Positions 56,039 through 64,000 of a DNA stretch of 64,000 nucleotides are shown piece by piece (within the stretch, counting starts at the first letter, position 1; the number at the start of each line of letters is the position of its first letter). Under the pieces are notes generated by a model. It did no database searches. It worked only from the letters and a program-made list of their open reading frames with translations, and was not told the origin of the DNA. Made by a program: the position numbers and the translations under genes. Source of the stretch: Macrothele yani (taxonomy: Eukaryota > Arthropoda > Arachnida > Araneae > Macrothelidae); the NCBI GenBank assembly GCA_039090855.1, contig CM076996.1:52542469-52606468 (forward strand), in the 5' to 3' direction.

Positions 56039-57014
56039 TAAAATAGAAGAGCCCTTCCTATTGAAACCTTCAATTTTCTGCATGTATATTAGATACATGG
56101 ATGATATCCTTTTCATCATAGATCAAGATTCGAGTGGATAATCATCAAAAATCCTAGAAGGTTTTAATGCCCAAGATGAATCCCTAAAATTCACTTTAGA
56201 AGAGCAAAACGAAAATAAGCTAAATTACCTAGATATTACTTTGAAGTTGGAAGAAAAATATATTACCACAGAATTATACAAGAAGCCTACAAATACAGGA
56301 AAAATTTTAAATTATAAATCAGATCACCCTAATTATATAAAGAAAAATGTAGCTTTACAATTTAAAGAGAAAGTTGAAAAGCTGAATTCAACTTCAGAAG
56401 CTAAGAAAAAACATAAAAATAAGTTCAAATCAATCTTATTAGAAAATGATTACCCTTCAAAAGAAATTCATGAACTACTGGACGAAAATCCTACTAACAG
56501 AACAGGCGCTACAGACAAAAATAAGGAGAAAATTGAATATTTATTCACAAGAAAAGTCACTTACCACAAGGGACTGTTTAAAAAACTGAAAAAAATCAGC
56601 ACTAAATATAAAATTAGGTTAGCTCCAGGTTTGAATAACAAAATTAAAAAATACTTACCATCCCTAAAACAAAAAGAAGAAAATACTTTACTCCAAGAAG
56701 GAGTCATTTATAAAATAGTTTGTTCTTGTGGATTACCATATATAGGAGAAACAGGAAGAAGGTTAACCACCAGAATTAAAGAACACAAAGCAGCAATAAG
56801 GAACAGCTCAAATAAAACAGGATTAGACAGGCACATACAGGAAACTGGCCACAAAATGGACTGGGACTCCTTAAAAGTGATCAAACATCAATCCCATGCA
56901 ATTATCCGGAAATTAGAGGAATCCCTGGAAATTTACAAGACACAAGGTGGGAACATCAATGACCATGCTGGATGGAAAATCCATCAGGCTTGGTCACCAG
57001 ACCTGTGGAAGTAG
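56030..57014 (+). pseudogene. Penelope-like RT (YMDD) tail and GIY-YIG endonuclease, right arm
   Basis: The frame begins EEPFLLKPSIFCMYIRYMDD with the catalytic YMDD, then ILFIIDQDSSG, a stop near 56138 and KILEGFNAQDESLKFTLEEQ. KLNYLDITLKLEEKYITTEL and YKKPTNTGKILNYKSDHPNY follow as the RT thumb. GIY-YIG core: EGVIYKIVCSCG, LPYIGETGRRLTTRIKEHKA, AIRNSSNKTGLDRHIQETGH. Both signature tyrosines are present. It ends KIHQAWSPDLWK at 57014, 16 bases before the hammerhead core. It is nearly open except for the stop near 56138. Confidence 0.88.
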
Positions 57015-57021
57015 AAGGAAG

Positions 57022-57070
57022 CAAGAACTCCTGACGAAGATCTAGTGTTTAGATCGAAAATTTGAGAGGC
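57022..57070 (+). ncRNA. hammerhead ribozyme motif, right arm
   Basis: CTGACGA (57031-57037), extra A, stem II GATCTA/TAGATC, GAAA (57056-57059), palindromic stem III AATT, T, then GAG (pairs with CTC at 57028-57030). It begins 16 bases after the stop codon of the GIY-YIG frame. All invariant core bases are present. Stem I beyond three pairs is weak, so activity may rely on loop contacts or a dimer. Confidence 0.78.
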
Positions 57071-57541
57071 AATGTACCTAATAAATTTATCCTCGATAAT
57101 TCCCATTAAATATTTATAATACTGAAAGTAATAAGAGGAAGCCATGAAGTCATTAATTACTAGAATTAACCAAGAATTCGAATTAAAAACGTTCAAATTA
57201 GACAAGTTACACTGTATATGGAAAACGTCTTGCATACATTACCTTATGCTTATTCTTTTGTTTCTTATGCAGTGTTTATAAATTAATCTGTTTATGAATT
57301 TAATTGGGTATCCATTTCCTTCACTTTTTTTTTCTTTCTTTTGATAAACTCTATTTTCTTTTCTCTGTGAGTTACTGAGTTATCTGTGAATAGTTTAATA
57401 TCTCAAAGTATCTGTACTAACACAAAGCTACATTACACACCTGTAGTATGTTTTTGTAGGAGTCAACCATTTTTCTCAGCATAATTCAAAATTTGTTTCT
57501 CAATGGGCATATAAATACTACAGGGAAATCTTAACAAACAT

Positions 57542-57830
57542 TAAGGGCCGTGGGTGGCCTAGTGGGCAACGTTCGTTACTGCCACGGAAAGGGCCTCAGG
57601 TTCGTTCCCAGGCAGGTACGAACATTCACTCCACTAAATATCTGCCGTGCATCGGATGGGCACGTTAAGCCATCGGACCCCGGGTACTGGCCCCCGATAA
57701 TAAATAAGGGCATCTTCCTTGCCCTTTCTACTTCGCTTCCATGTCACTTTCCTATCGGGCACTCTAGCCCAAATCTCCCAGTTTCCTAATTCTAAGGGTT
57801 GTTTAAGACCTGGGGTCAGTCACACTCTTC
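57542..57830 (+). repeat. tRNA-derived SINE, second family
   Basis: The head reads GGCCGTGGGTGGCCTAGTGG (A box TGGCCTAGTGG), then GGTTCGTTCCC (B box) about 45 bases on. The body contains 'ggacccc', 'gataataaataagggcatct' and 'gggtcagtcaca'. It differs from the SINE at 21 kb. Its right edge, near the palindromic 'atatgatcatatgatcat', is approximate. Confidence 0.7.
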
Positions 57831-57904
57831 CTAAAATCCTCTACATATGAATATGATCATATGATCATAACAAACCTTAAAGCAAACTCTAAGTTAAAAA
57901 ACGC

Positions 57905-58363
57905 AAAATTACGTACCACAAGGGACTTTTCGAGAACCTGAAAAGGATCGGAGCAAAATATAATATCAGGCTAGTTCCAGATCTTAATAACAAAATAAAG
58001 AAATTCCTGCCAGCTTTAAAGCAGAAAGAATTGGACATCCAATTGCAGGAAGGAGTAATTTACTGCATCGACTGTAACTGCGGACTCAGCTATATAGGAG
58101 AAACAGGGAGAAGTATTAAGGTCCGAATGAAAGAACACCAAGCAGCTATTAGGAACATTGGGAACAAAACAGGGCTAGACAGACATATACAAGCAAGTGG
58201 ACACTCCATAAATTGGGACTCAGTGAAAATAATCGCCCACCAGTCAAACTTAGTAAAGAGGAAACTAGAAGAAGGGATCGAAATAGCAAGAAGAAGAAGT
58301 ACCACAATTAACGATAATTGCGGATGGACTCTTCCAATTGAGTGGCAGCAACTACTCCAGTGA
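57905..58363 (+). pseudogene. Penelope-like GIY-YIG endonuclease, second Penelope/Poseidon-type lineage
   Basis: The frame is open from about 57905: RKITYHKGLFENLKRIGAKY, NIRLVPDLNNKIKKFLPALK, GVIYCIDCNCGLSYIGE (GIY-YIG signature), TGRSIKVRMKEHQAAIRNI, NKTGLDRHIQASGHSINWDS and GWTLPIEWQQLLQ to a stop at 58363. It is related to the 54-57 kb element but clearly a different lineage (CIDCNCGLSYIGE against KIVCSCGLPYIGE). The reverse transcriptase is missing through 5' truncation. The remaining ~150 codons are intact and are followed 7 bases later by a hammerhead core. Confidence 0.85.
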
Positions 58364-58407
58364 CATAGTCCTGATGACGAACTAGGCTTTAGTTCGAAAA
58401 TTTGACA
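58364..58407 (+). ncRNA. hammerhead ribozyme motif, second Penelope/Poseidon-type lineage
   Basis: CTGATGA (58371-58377), extra C, stem II GAACTA/TAGTTC with a 5-base loop, GAAA (58396-58399), palindromic AATT, T, then GAC pairing with GTC immediately 5' of the core. Relative to the 57 kb motif, stem I position 3 is C-G instead of G-C, and stem II has A-T swapped at one pair; both changes keep pairing. Confidence 0.8.
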
Positions 58408-58532
58408 ACAAACTTTGATGAAAAATAACCTCTATAAGACCCGTAAAAAAGCTATTCCACAATCACTATGAATAGAGGTGCCATAAATGCATTTACAACT
58501 AGGATAAAATTTAAGATCATGCTAAAAAGATC

Positions 58533-58748
58533 AAGTTAGAAAAGAATTTCTGCAAAGGGAGTGGTTCAACTCAAACCTGTGAAATCACGTTCTGCGGGTA
58601 CTTTCCGAAGTCTAACTTCCATTTCCAGGCAGCAACCTCTCAAAGTGACGCCATATCCAGAAGTTACAGACTTCGTAAAGCACTCGTAGAGCATGTTTTC
58701 ACGGGTTTGAGTTCAACCATTCCCTTTGCGGAAATTCCATTTTAACTT
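58533..58748. repeat. foldback MITE
   Basis: The 216-base segment is an imperfect palindrome over nearly its full length. The left arm ('aagttag', 'tttctgcaaagggagtggtt', 'caactcaaacctgtgaaatc') is complementary to the right arm ending 'ttttaactt'. There is no coding capacity. It abuts the CAG end of the hAT fragment at 58753. Confidence 0.8.
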
Positions 58749-58752
58749 AATC

Positions 58753-59530
58753 CAGGCCTGCCAACCCTCCGGGTTTAGGCCGGCAATGCCGGATTTCATT
58801 ACATTTCCTGGAATTCCAGATTATAAATTAATATTGCCGGATTCCATCATGATTACCGTAGCGTAAATTAAAAAAGTAACGAGGGGAAAGTTCGAAGTTC
58901 TCAGAGGCATTCTGTCCACTAATGATCTCTGGCGCTGCAGGCACGGAGCAGGAACAGGCTTGGCGTTGGCGGGCACCGTACGCACTGACGCAGATTTCTC
59001 GTCTATCAACGGTATCGGAAGTGTGTGGTAGTGTTTTGGTTTGTTTGATGTACTTTGTCTCTCTTCACAGGAATTTCTGAGAACTTTTCGTGCATGTGTT
59101 TAATCACGCGATGGTCTGTTTTTAAGAAGTGCTATACGACAGATTATCTGTGTATAATCGAATCAAGGAAAGGCCAACAATTTGCCTTTTGCTCTATTTG
59201 TAGGTGTGATTTTTCCGTTGTCCACAAGGGCAAAGGAGATATCGTTAATCACATTTGTGTGCAAAAACACGTGGACAATTCCAAGTGCGTAGAAAATAAC
59301 AAAACATTAAATTTTGCTCGAGATAGTTCCTCTTCCGATGCCATTATCCGTGCTGAGTCCTTGTTTCCTTCATTCCTCATGGAACATAACTTACCTTTAA
59401 GCTGTGCTGACCATGCAAGTGTTGCTTTTTAAGAAAATGTTCCCAGATAGTAACATTGCAAAAAAATGTGCATAGGCCAGGACAAAAACATCGTGCATCG
59501 TTGCCAAAATGGGGAAATCTTCAAAAATGG
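58753..59530 (+). mobile_element. hAT element fragment (5' end)
   Basis: It starts CAGGCCTGCCAACCCTCC, a hAT-like terminus, and carries the N-terminal third of a transposase. Sequence from about 59535 onward is unrelated, so the 3' two-thirds are missing or displaced. Confidence 0.55.
59055..59520 (+). pseudogene. hAT-type transposase N-terminus with BED-like finger
   Basis: The frame gives YTTDYLCIIESRKGQQFAFC, SICRCDFSVVHKGKGDIVNH and CVQKHVDNSKC (zinc-binding C-x2-C...H-x4-5-H), then SFLMEHNLPLSCADHASVAF. After a frameshift, KKMFPDSNIAKKCA and ARTKTSCIVAKMGKSSKMD follow. The ADHAS-x-x-F-K-K-M-F-P-D-S block is diagnostic of this hAT group and also appears in the 42 kb transposase as LFKEMFPDSAIAAKM. 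No catalytic domain remains. Confidence 0.7.
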
Positions 59531-59539
59531 ACTTGCATA

Positions 59540-60480
59540 CTTACCAACTTTTACGGATTATCCGTAAAATTTACGAATTTCTGCTTAATTTTACTGATTT
59601 ACGAATAGAGGCCTTTTTATGGATTTTTTAACATTTCGATTACTCAATCGAAATATTTCAACCCCCTGCAACCATCCACTTAGATTTTCTACCAGACCTT
59701 ACGAGCGCTGTGTCATGCGATGATGTCATCTTTGACTCGCTGGCTTCGTGACGTCATGCAGTAGCTCTCTCACCATAGAAGTGCTCAAGTAATGTGCCGA
59801 GTCCAGGGTTCGCCAAAATGTGTAATTATGCGTCTAGTACCTATCGAAATTTTACCAGCGCGTAAAAATATGCATCGGGGAATTTTTCTCGGTGCATAAA
59901 AATATGCGTCAGGAATTTTTCTCGGCGCGTAAAAATATGCGTCGGGAGTTTTTCTCTGCGCGTAAAACTATGCATAGAATTATTTTACCAATTTGTACAC
60001 ATATGCATCAGGACGGTACTTCGTCTTTCAGAAATTGAAGTAAACGAGATAAAGATTTTTTCCGTAATTGTAATTTCTTTTTCCTGTGATGTTTCCTCTG
60101 TCCAGTATTATTGTTATATATCATTTTATTCCATAAATATTTGTATTTCAGTTTGAAAATGGAGGTAAAATTTCAGAAAACGGAAATTCGATGGCGAAAA
60201 AATTTTGCTTTAATCTTTAGGCGTGAGAGTACGACGGCTTCAAGGAATTTCTCCTTTTCCGTAATAATTTGGGTTACCTAGAGATCGATGCATAACTGAA
60301 CATAATTTTTTTTTATAATTTTTAAGATAAATGTTTTACATTTTTTATATGCATTAACGTAACATTAGTGCTTTAAATTATGTCCACTGATATTTCAAAC
60401 ATATGAAAGTATGCTTGCAGGATTTTCATAGAAAATTGCAGGATTTTTCTCTTCTTAAGGTTGGCAAGTCTGTTAATATT
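59540..60480. repeat. AT-rich repeat related to 49.2-49.9 kb
   Basis: 60040-60300 shares 'tttcctct.tccagtatt', 'ttccataaatatttgtattt' and 'cagaaaacggaa' with the tandem units at 49.2-49.9 kb. A threefold local motif (aatatgc(g/a)tc(g/a)gg..tttttctc) occurs at 59865-59970 with about 40-base spacing. No gene. 'cttaccaac' near 59541 and 'gttggcaag' at 60462-60470 may be its inverted ends. Confidence 0.45.
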
Positions 60481-60599
60481 TTTAACATGATCTTAATTTG
60501 ATGTTTTTTAACTTAGTTTGTTTTAATGTGCATGTATGTTAAGATTTTCCTGTAGCATTTATATGTCGATTGAGATACAATTTTTTAATTTTGCCAAGG

Positions 60600-60960
60600 G
60601 GAGTGGTTGACGGTAACAAAAATGTACTGAACGTCTGTAATGTAGGTGTGTATTAGTACAGATTCCTTGAGATATTAAACTTTGTCTTAGTACGTGATTT
60701 TAACAATGAGAGTACCGAGGTGTGTCCTCATAGTACAGATTGCACTGTGAACACTTGTTAATACTTATTTTTAAAACTGCTCCGTTTTTATGGCCATGAG
60801 AGGTGAGGATTTCCTGGAATACTTAATGTGTGGAATGTAGTATCTTTATACACATGCTATTCCATTGTTTTTCTAATTAGTTTGATATCCAAGAATGGAA
60901 GTCCCCTATTAGTCCCCATTTTGGCTACACTGAAGACATGTCTTTTTGAAGTTACGTTCT
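60600..60960 (-). pseudogene. highly decayed Penelope-like RT tail
   Basis: On the minus strand: FSVAKMGTNRGLPFLDIKL, IRKTM, HVYKDTTFHTLSIPGNPHL, then GAVLKISINKCSQCNLYYED. The RGLPFLDI block corresponds to the LPFLDV strand that follows YxDD in many PLE reverse transcriptases, and GAVLK-x-x-x-N-K corresponds to the AVLKTLV block. Frames shift and stops intervene. Support is motif-level only. Confidence 0.4.
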
Positions 60961-61239
60961 CAATTCCTTAATCCTAAAGTTTCAGTATGTCAGTAATCTA
61001 TCTCAGATATGCTGGGATTTTTTTTTTTTTTTTTTTTTTTTCCTGTCTTTCTGTCCAAAATAGGCTCAATTTTTTGCTCAGTGACTACTAAAGAGAATAA
61101 TGGTCATGGGTACCTCCATGTGTTAGGAACAGATTTAAAGGTGGAATAATTAAATAATATTTTTGTCACCCCCCACCCACCCCCCACCCCAAATAATTAA
61201 TTAAATAATTACAAAAAATGCAATTCATGAGACAACCTT
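60961..61239. repeat. low-complexity stretch (T-run, C-run)
   Basis: A T-run at about 61019-61041 and a C-rich run at about 61168-61190 lie here; there is no gene. Confidence 0.6.
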
Positions 61240-61766
61240 ATAGGTTGTTTCTTGTCGCTGATATTACTATGGGGACGGTGGTCCATATGCCACCTTTCCT
61301 TGACTTCGTATCGTAGGTCGTTATACTTTGACAGCTTCTCTCCAGGCGTCTTCTGGATGTTGGGCATGGCTGTGTCAATGAGGTATGTTGGCTTCTCCTT
61401 GTCAACCAGGACAATGTCGGTCCGATTGTGGGGGATGGTCTTATCAGTTCTGATCGATCTGTCCTAGTCCATCTTGTGGGTGTTGTTCTCTAGAAGCATT
61501 GTCAGCTCATACTTGTAGTAGGGGGACAGGCTCAGTTGTAATGAGGTGGTGCTTTCTTTTGCCAATTTCTGATGGACAATCTTGGTGACTTGATAGTGCC
61601 TGTTCGTGTACTCTGTTTGTGTAAGAACTCTGCATCCTGCTGTGATATGTTGGATTTTCTCTGGCGCTTGATGGCATTGCTGACATGTGTCACTTTCCAC
61701 TGACGTGTCCTTCAGGATATGCTTCCGGTAGTTTCTGGTGTTTACAACTTGATCTTGTATAGCCAT
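61240..61766 (-). pseudogene. R2-type LINE C-terminus (CCHC finger and restriction-like endonuclease)
   Basis: The minus strand reads HILKDTSVESDTCQQCHQAP and EKIQHITAGCRVLTQTEYTN, a C-x2-C-x7-H-x4-C finger, then HYQVTKIVHQKL and, after a stop at 61464, RSIRTDKTIPHNRTDIVLVD, KEKPTYLIDTAMPNIQKTP and EKLSKYNDLRYEVKERW. R-x-DI...D-x(n)-D is the PD-(D/E)XK-like nuclease pattern found at the end of R2/R4/NeSL-type LINEs; here PDI is TDI. This is the only site-specific-type LINE seen in the window. The reverse transcriptase is absent. Confidence 0.6.
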
Positions 61767-61872
61767 CAGGAACCCTTTGGTCTCGGGGAAGAGGGATCAG
61801 TTTGTTAGCCGTGCATTGGAGGCAGTCTTATCCACATGGTCCAATTGCAGATCGTTGTAGTTATTGCTGCTA

Positions 61873-61879
61873 TTATTGA

Positions 61880-61912
<33 letters not shown>
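61873..61912. repeat. (ATT)n microsatellite
   Basis: About 13 units of ATT/TTA interrupted once near its start. Confidence 0.9.
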
Positions 61913-61929
61913 GAAAAATTGCTCACATA

Positions 61930-62340
61930 CATGTGAGATGTGTCCAGAAAGTAAGTACTGATTTACTCAAAAAATTCAAAACTAAAGTGTTTAGATATAC
62001 TACTTCTCTACTTAATTGCCAAGAACATTCAAACATTTATCATATCAAGGGACAAGTCTTTGAATGCCCTTGTCAAAGAAATTTGCTGATAAATCTTTCA
62101 TCCACTCTATCTCAATCTGTGTCACACTCCATTGCTCTCCAAATGGTAACTGGCTAAAAATTTCTTCAGATGAAGAAAAGGGTTGTAATCACTAGGCACA
62201 AAATTGGTGCTGTGAGGAGGGTGATTAAAAACATCCCACTTAAATTGATGTAATATTATCTGTGCACAAATGAGTTTCCTTTAGCATTTTGGGTACCCAC
62301 TTTGCAAATACTCCTTGACAATTTCGTGGACCTTTTGTCC
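61930..62340 (-). pseudogene. mariner transposase remnant, internally deleted
   Basis: The 3' end on the minus strand carries TGTGTCCAGAAAGTAAGTAC-like text in complement, matching mariner termini. The protein shows FAKWVPKMLKE (the conserved WVPRxL block before the catalytic domain). It then jumps to FNHPPHSTNFVPSDYNPFLH and LKKFLASYHLESNG, the 'SPDLAPSDYHLF' block with the final Asp. FFDKGIQRLVP follows in another frame. The central catalytic region is deleted. Frames shift twice. Confidence 0.65.
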
Positions 62341-62589
62341 ATGAAATTAATAAACAAAAAGTGTTAATGCAATTTAAAAATCTTGATTCATTTCTTGCAT
62401 TCACTTGTACAAGAAATCTGCCTGTAATCAGTGATGGGCAGCAGATTTTGATATTAATCCTCCCTGCCTTTGTTAAATAGCCTACTCCATTTCCCGACAT
62501 TTTCATGATTCATTCCTTTTTTTTCCACACATTTTTTTCTTTACAATTAACATTCAAACCAAGATAATTAAACTTACCAAGAGAACATT
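62341..62589. other. no gene recognised
   Basis: AT-rich. A minus-strand chance frame continues upstream of the mariner remnant without recognisable motifs. Confidence 0.35.
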
Positions 62590-63395
62590 TTAAGGTATCT
62601 CATTCTGATCACCTGCTCCAGCATTAAGTTCTCCCCTGATAAAATAACTCACTCTTTAGCACCAAATTGGTTAAAAACAATTCTTAGCTCATTCCTGAAA
62701 TCATGTCTTATCAGTTGTTTCAGAATCACAAGGAGCATGCATTATGATCATTACTGTTTTCTGAAACGCAATCACAAAATTATCTCACTCGTGCAACTTT
62801 AGTGAATTGCGTTTTTCTCCATCTTTTCACTGAAATCATGCCTACACCAGCTTGTCCTCTTTCACCATATAAAGCTCCGGACCAGAGAGGACTCACCATT
62901 CGATTCTCTTCATCAACTCCAAATATTTTCTGTTTAATTTCGCTTCAGCACAGCACACATCTAATCCATACTCATTCATGTCTTCAACTAAGTCAGTCAT
63001 CTTTCCATTTGTTTCTAGTATTAGCGAAATCAGTCTTACACTTGCTCTGCTGAAATCTCATTCTCATGTATCATTGATTATGGCCAGGTAGTTTCCATGT
63101 TGGACCATACTTCTCAAGGGTTGTAGGCCAACCATATCCCACACTTGAGTCCTTCAATATCTTTGAATCATAAAATTCGTAAAAAGTTGTCAGTGCAATA
63201 ATTAGCCCATGGCTTACAGTTCCATGTGGTCATTCTGCCCAATTACTCTGGAACAAAGCCTTGGGGTCTTTTGGCCAATGACACACAGCACTAGCTTTTA
63301 CCTGAACAGTGCTTATACTGAAGATTTGTTTGGTAGAAACTGGTCAAATTCGTAAGAGACCCATGTTGATGTCGTGTGTGACAATATTTTCCTGA
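62590..63395 (-). pseudogene. LINE family A, 5' region and endonuclease fragment
   Basis: The minus strand aligns with 15585-16415 and 28300-28797. It covers the 5' untranslated region (landmarks 'gtcttttggccaatg', 'ccacacttgagtcctt') and the endonuclease start. The 3' remainder is missing. Confidence 0.65.
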
Positions 63396-63722
63396 AGAGC
63401 AACCCTTACAGGCAAAATCTTTCTGTAAAATTTCCTACTGTGGATAATTAAAAAGCATATTAAAGAAACTTTCTTTAATATACCTGGGACTTAATATATG
63501 CTAGCACCTAGCACCTTTTCATGGTGGAAAAACTTAGTAGAAATCATTTACAAAATGAAAGAAATTTAAAAATGGCATAACAAAGGTGTTATAATTTACC
63601 TAATAGAATCTGTACGTTTGAATACTGAATACCACAGCGCTGGAAGCAAACAGAGTTGATGAAAAAAAACTAACATCATGTTTGGATTTTTTAATGTAAA
63701 AATTATGGAATCTACTTCTGAT

Positions 63723-63846
63723 TTAACCTATATTTAGGATGAAAATTACTTTATTTTTGATACTGACATTTCTGGTTTTATCCTGTTTTTAACCTGTATT
63801 TAGGATGAAAATTACTTTATTTTTGATACTGACATTTCTGGTTTTA
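63723..63846. repeat. 66-bp tandem duplication
   Basis: Copies at 63723-63788 and 63789-63846 share 'ttaacct(a/g)tatttaggat' and the following ~40 bases with one visible difference, so the duplication is recent. 63396-63722 and 63847-64000 show no gene. Confidence 0.85.
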
Positions 63847-64000
63847 AATCCTGGGGCAATTCATAGATGTTGTGTTAGTCTTTCCAGTGCTGGTTCCCAT
63901 CCCTTTCCTGGAACCAGCAGCTCTAAATTAGAGATCTGAAACTCCTTATCGACTTAGATATTCATGGGAGGTGTTAATCTTCAAAATGGAAAGAAATAAT

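Larger units (their letters stand above)
54668..57162. mobile_element. Penelope-like element as a 0.94-kb-arm inverted repeat with 16-bp TSD
   Basis: The unit is flanked by gaattaaccaagaatt at 54652-54667 and 57163-57178, so it entered the Tigger DNA as a single insertion. Arms at about 54668-55600 (minus sense) and 56178-57117 (plus sense) encode the same RT-tail plus GIY-YIG protein, nearly identical in sequence. Between them lies about 0.55 kb of the element's N-terminal coding region in plus sense. Beyond the right arm is a unique 45-base tail (57118-57162) also found in the 25.6 kb derivative. Each arm ends in a hammerhead motif. The core of the reverse transcriptase is missing. Confidence 0.9.
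48518..57214 (-). mobile_element. Tigger/pogo-type transposon expanded by nested insertions
   Basis: Outer ends are CAGTGTAACTTGG at 48518 and its complement CAAGTTACACTG ending 57214, flanked by TA on both sides (48516-48517, 57215-57216), as in Tigger elements. Repeated 'aattcgaatt' words occupy both sub-termini. The transposase lies on the minus strand and is broken in two by about 4.1 kb of inserted DNA (about 48961-53050), which includes a complete Tc1. The 5' side is broken by a 2.5 kb Penelope-like insertion. Without the insertions the element would be about 2.1 kb. Confidence 0.85.

Noticed and set aside
56085..56110. YMDD motif as evidence of a retrovirus or hepadnavirus-like sequence
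   Set aside because: Flanking text and the downstream GIY-YIG domain identify a Penelope-like reverse transcriptase.
59534..60474. hAT-type MITE bounded by CTTACCAAC and GTTGGCAAG
   Set aside because: Inverted ends agree over about nine bases only and flanking bases show no duplication.
1..64000. CRISPR arrays, bacterial operons, rRNA genes
   Set aside because: No spaced direct-repeat arrays, no operon-like run of open frames and no rRNA-like conserved sequence were seen.

Overview
This window is animal nuclear DNA, most likely from an arthropod. It is AT-rich and intron-bearing, and almost all of its coding potential is decayed transposon protein. The mix of Tc1, mariner, Merlin, hAT, Tigger, Penelope-like and LINE elements plus tRNA-derived SINEs suits an arthropod, perhaps a chelicerate or crustacean, but I cannot name the species. 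The only host gene I can support is a myotubularin-related pseudophosphatase of the SBF1/SBF2 (MTMR5/MTMR13) type on the + strand. Two consecutive in-phase exons are visible (20320-20424 and 33147-33332), separated by a 12.7 kb intron. Most of the window up to about 33 kb is therefore probably intron or flank of this gene. I did not find its neighbouring exons.

Layout. 0.5-2.3 kb: a Penelope-like element (PLE) split by a Tc1 element. 3.5-8.1 kb: a dispersed repeat, an RTE-type LINE and another PLE. 8.1-10.8 kb: a probable long terminal repeat. 12-15.6 kb: a PLE hairpin and a further PLE. 16.8-18.3 kb: a hAT-type non-autonomous element with an 8-bp target-site duplication (TSD). 21-26 kb: a SINE, a PLE, and a PLE remnant reduced to its termini. 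25.9-32.7 kb: an antisense LINE, a mariner, a Tc1 and a PLE reverse-transcriptase remnant. 34.4-35.6 kb: a Merlin element. 40.3-47.9 kb: a LINE holding a 4.3 kb hAT and a Tc1. 48.5-57.2 kb: a Tigger element inflated to 8.7 kb by a Tc1, an unidentified insertion and a 2.5 kb inverted-repeat PLE. 57.5-64 kb: a SINE, a further PLE, a foldback MITE, and fragments of a hAT, an R2-type LINE, a mariner and a LINE.

The most interesting layer is in the PLEs. At least five PLE lineages carry, just downstream of the GIY-YIG endonuclease region, a hammerhead-ribozyme core (CTGANGA, stem II, GAAA). In most of them stem III is a short palindrome that differs between lineages, as expected for ribozymes that act as dimers. 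Stem I shows apparent compensatory changes between lineages. Several of the same elements have inverted-repeat architecture: arms of about 0.94 kb at 54.7-57.1 kb, about 0.4 kb at 12.0-12.8 kb, and terminal arms at 21.5-22.6 kb and 25.6-25.8 kb. One of these units is bounded by a 16-bp TSD, so it inserted as one piece.

No gene here works with a neighbour in a pathway. The interactions are those of nested mobile DNA: target sites, TSDs and interrupted reading frames give a relative order of insertion. No bacterial operon, CRISPR array, rRNA gene or functional tRNA gene was seen.
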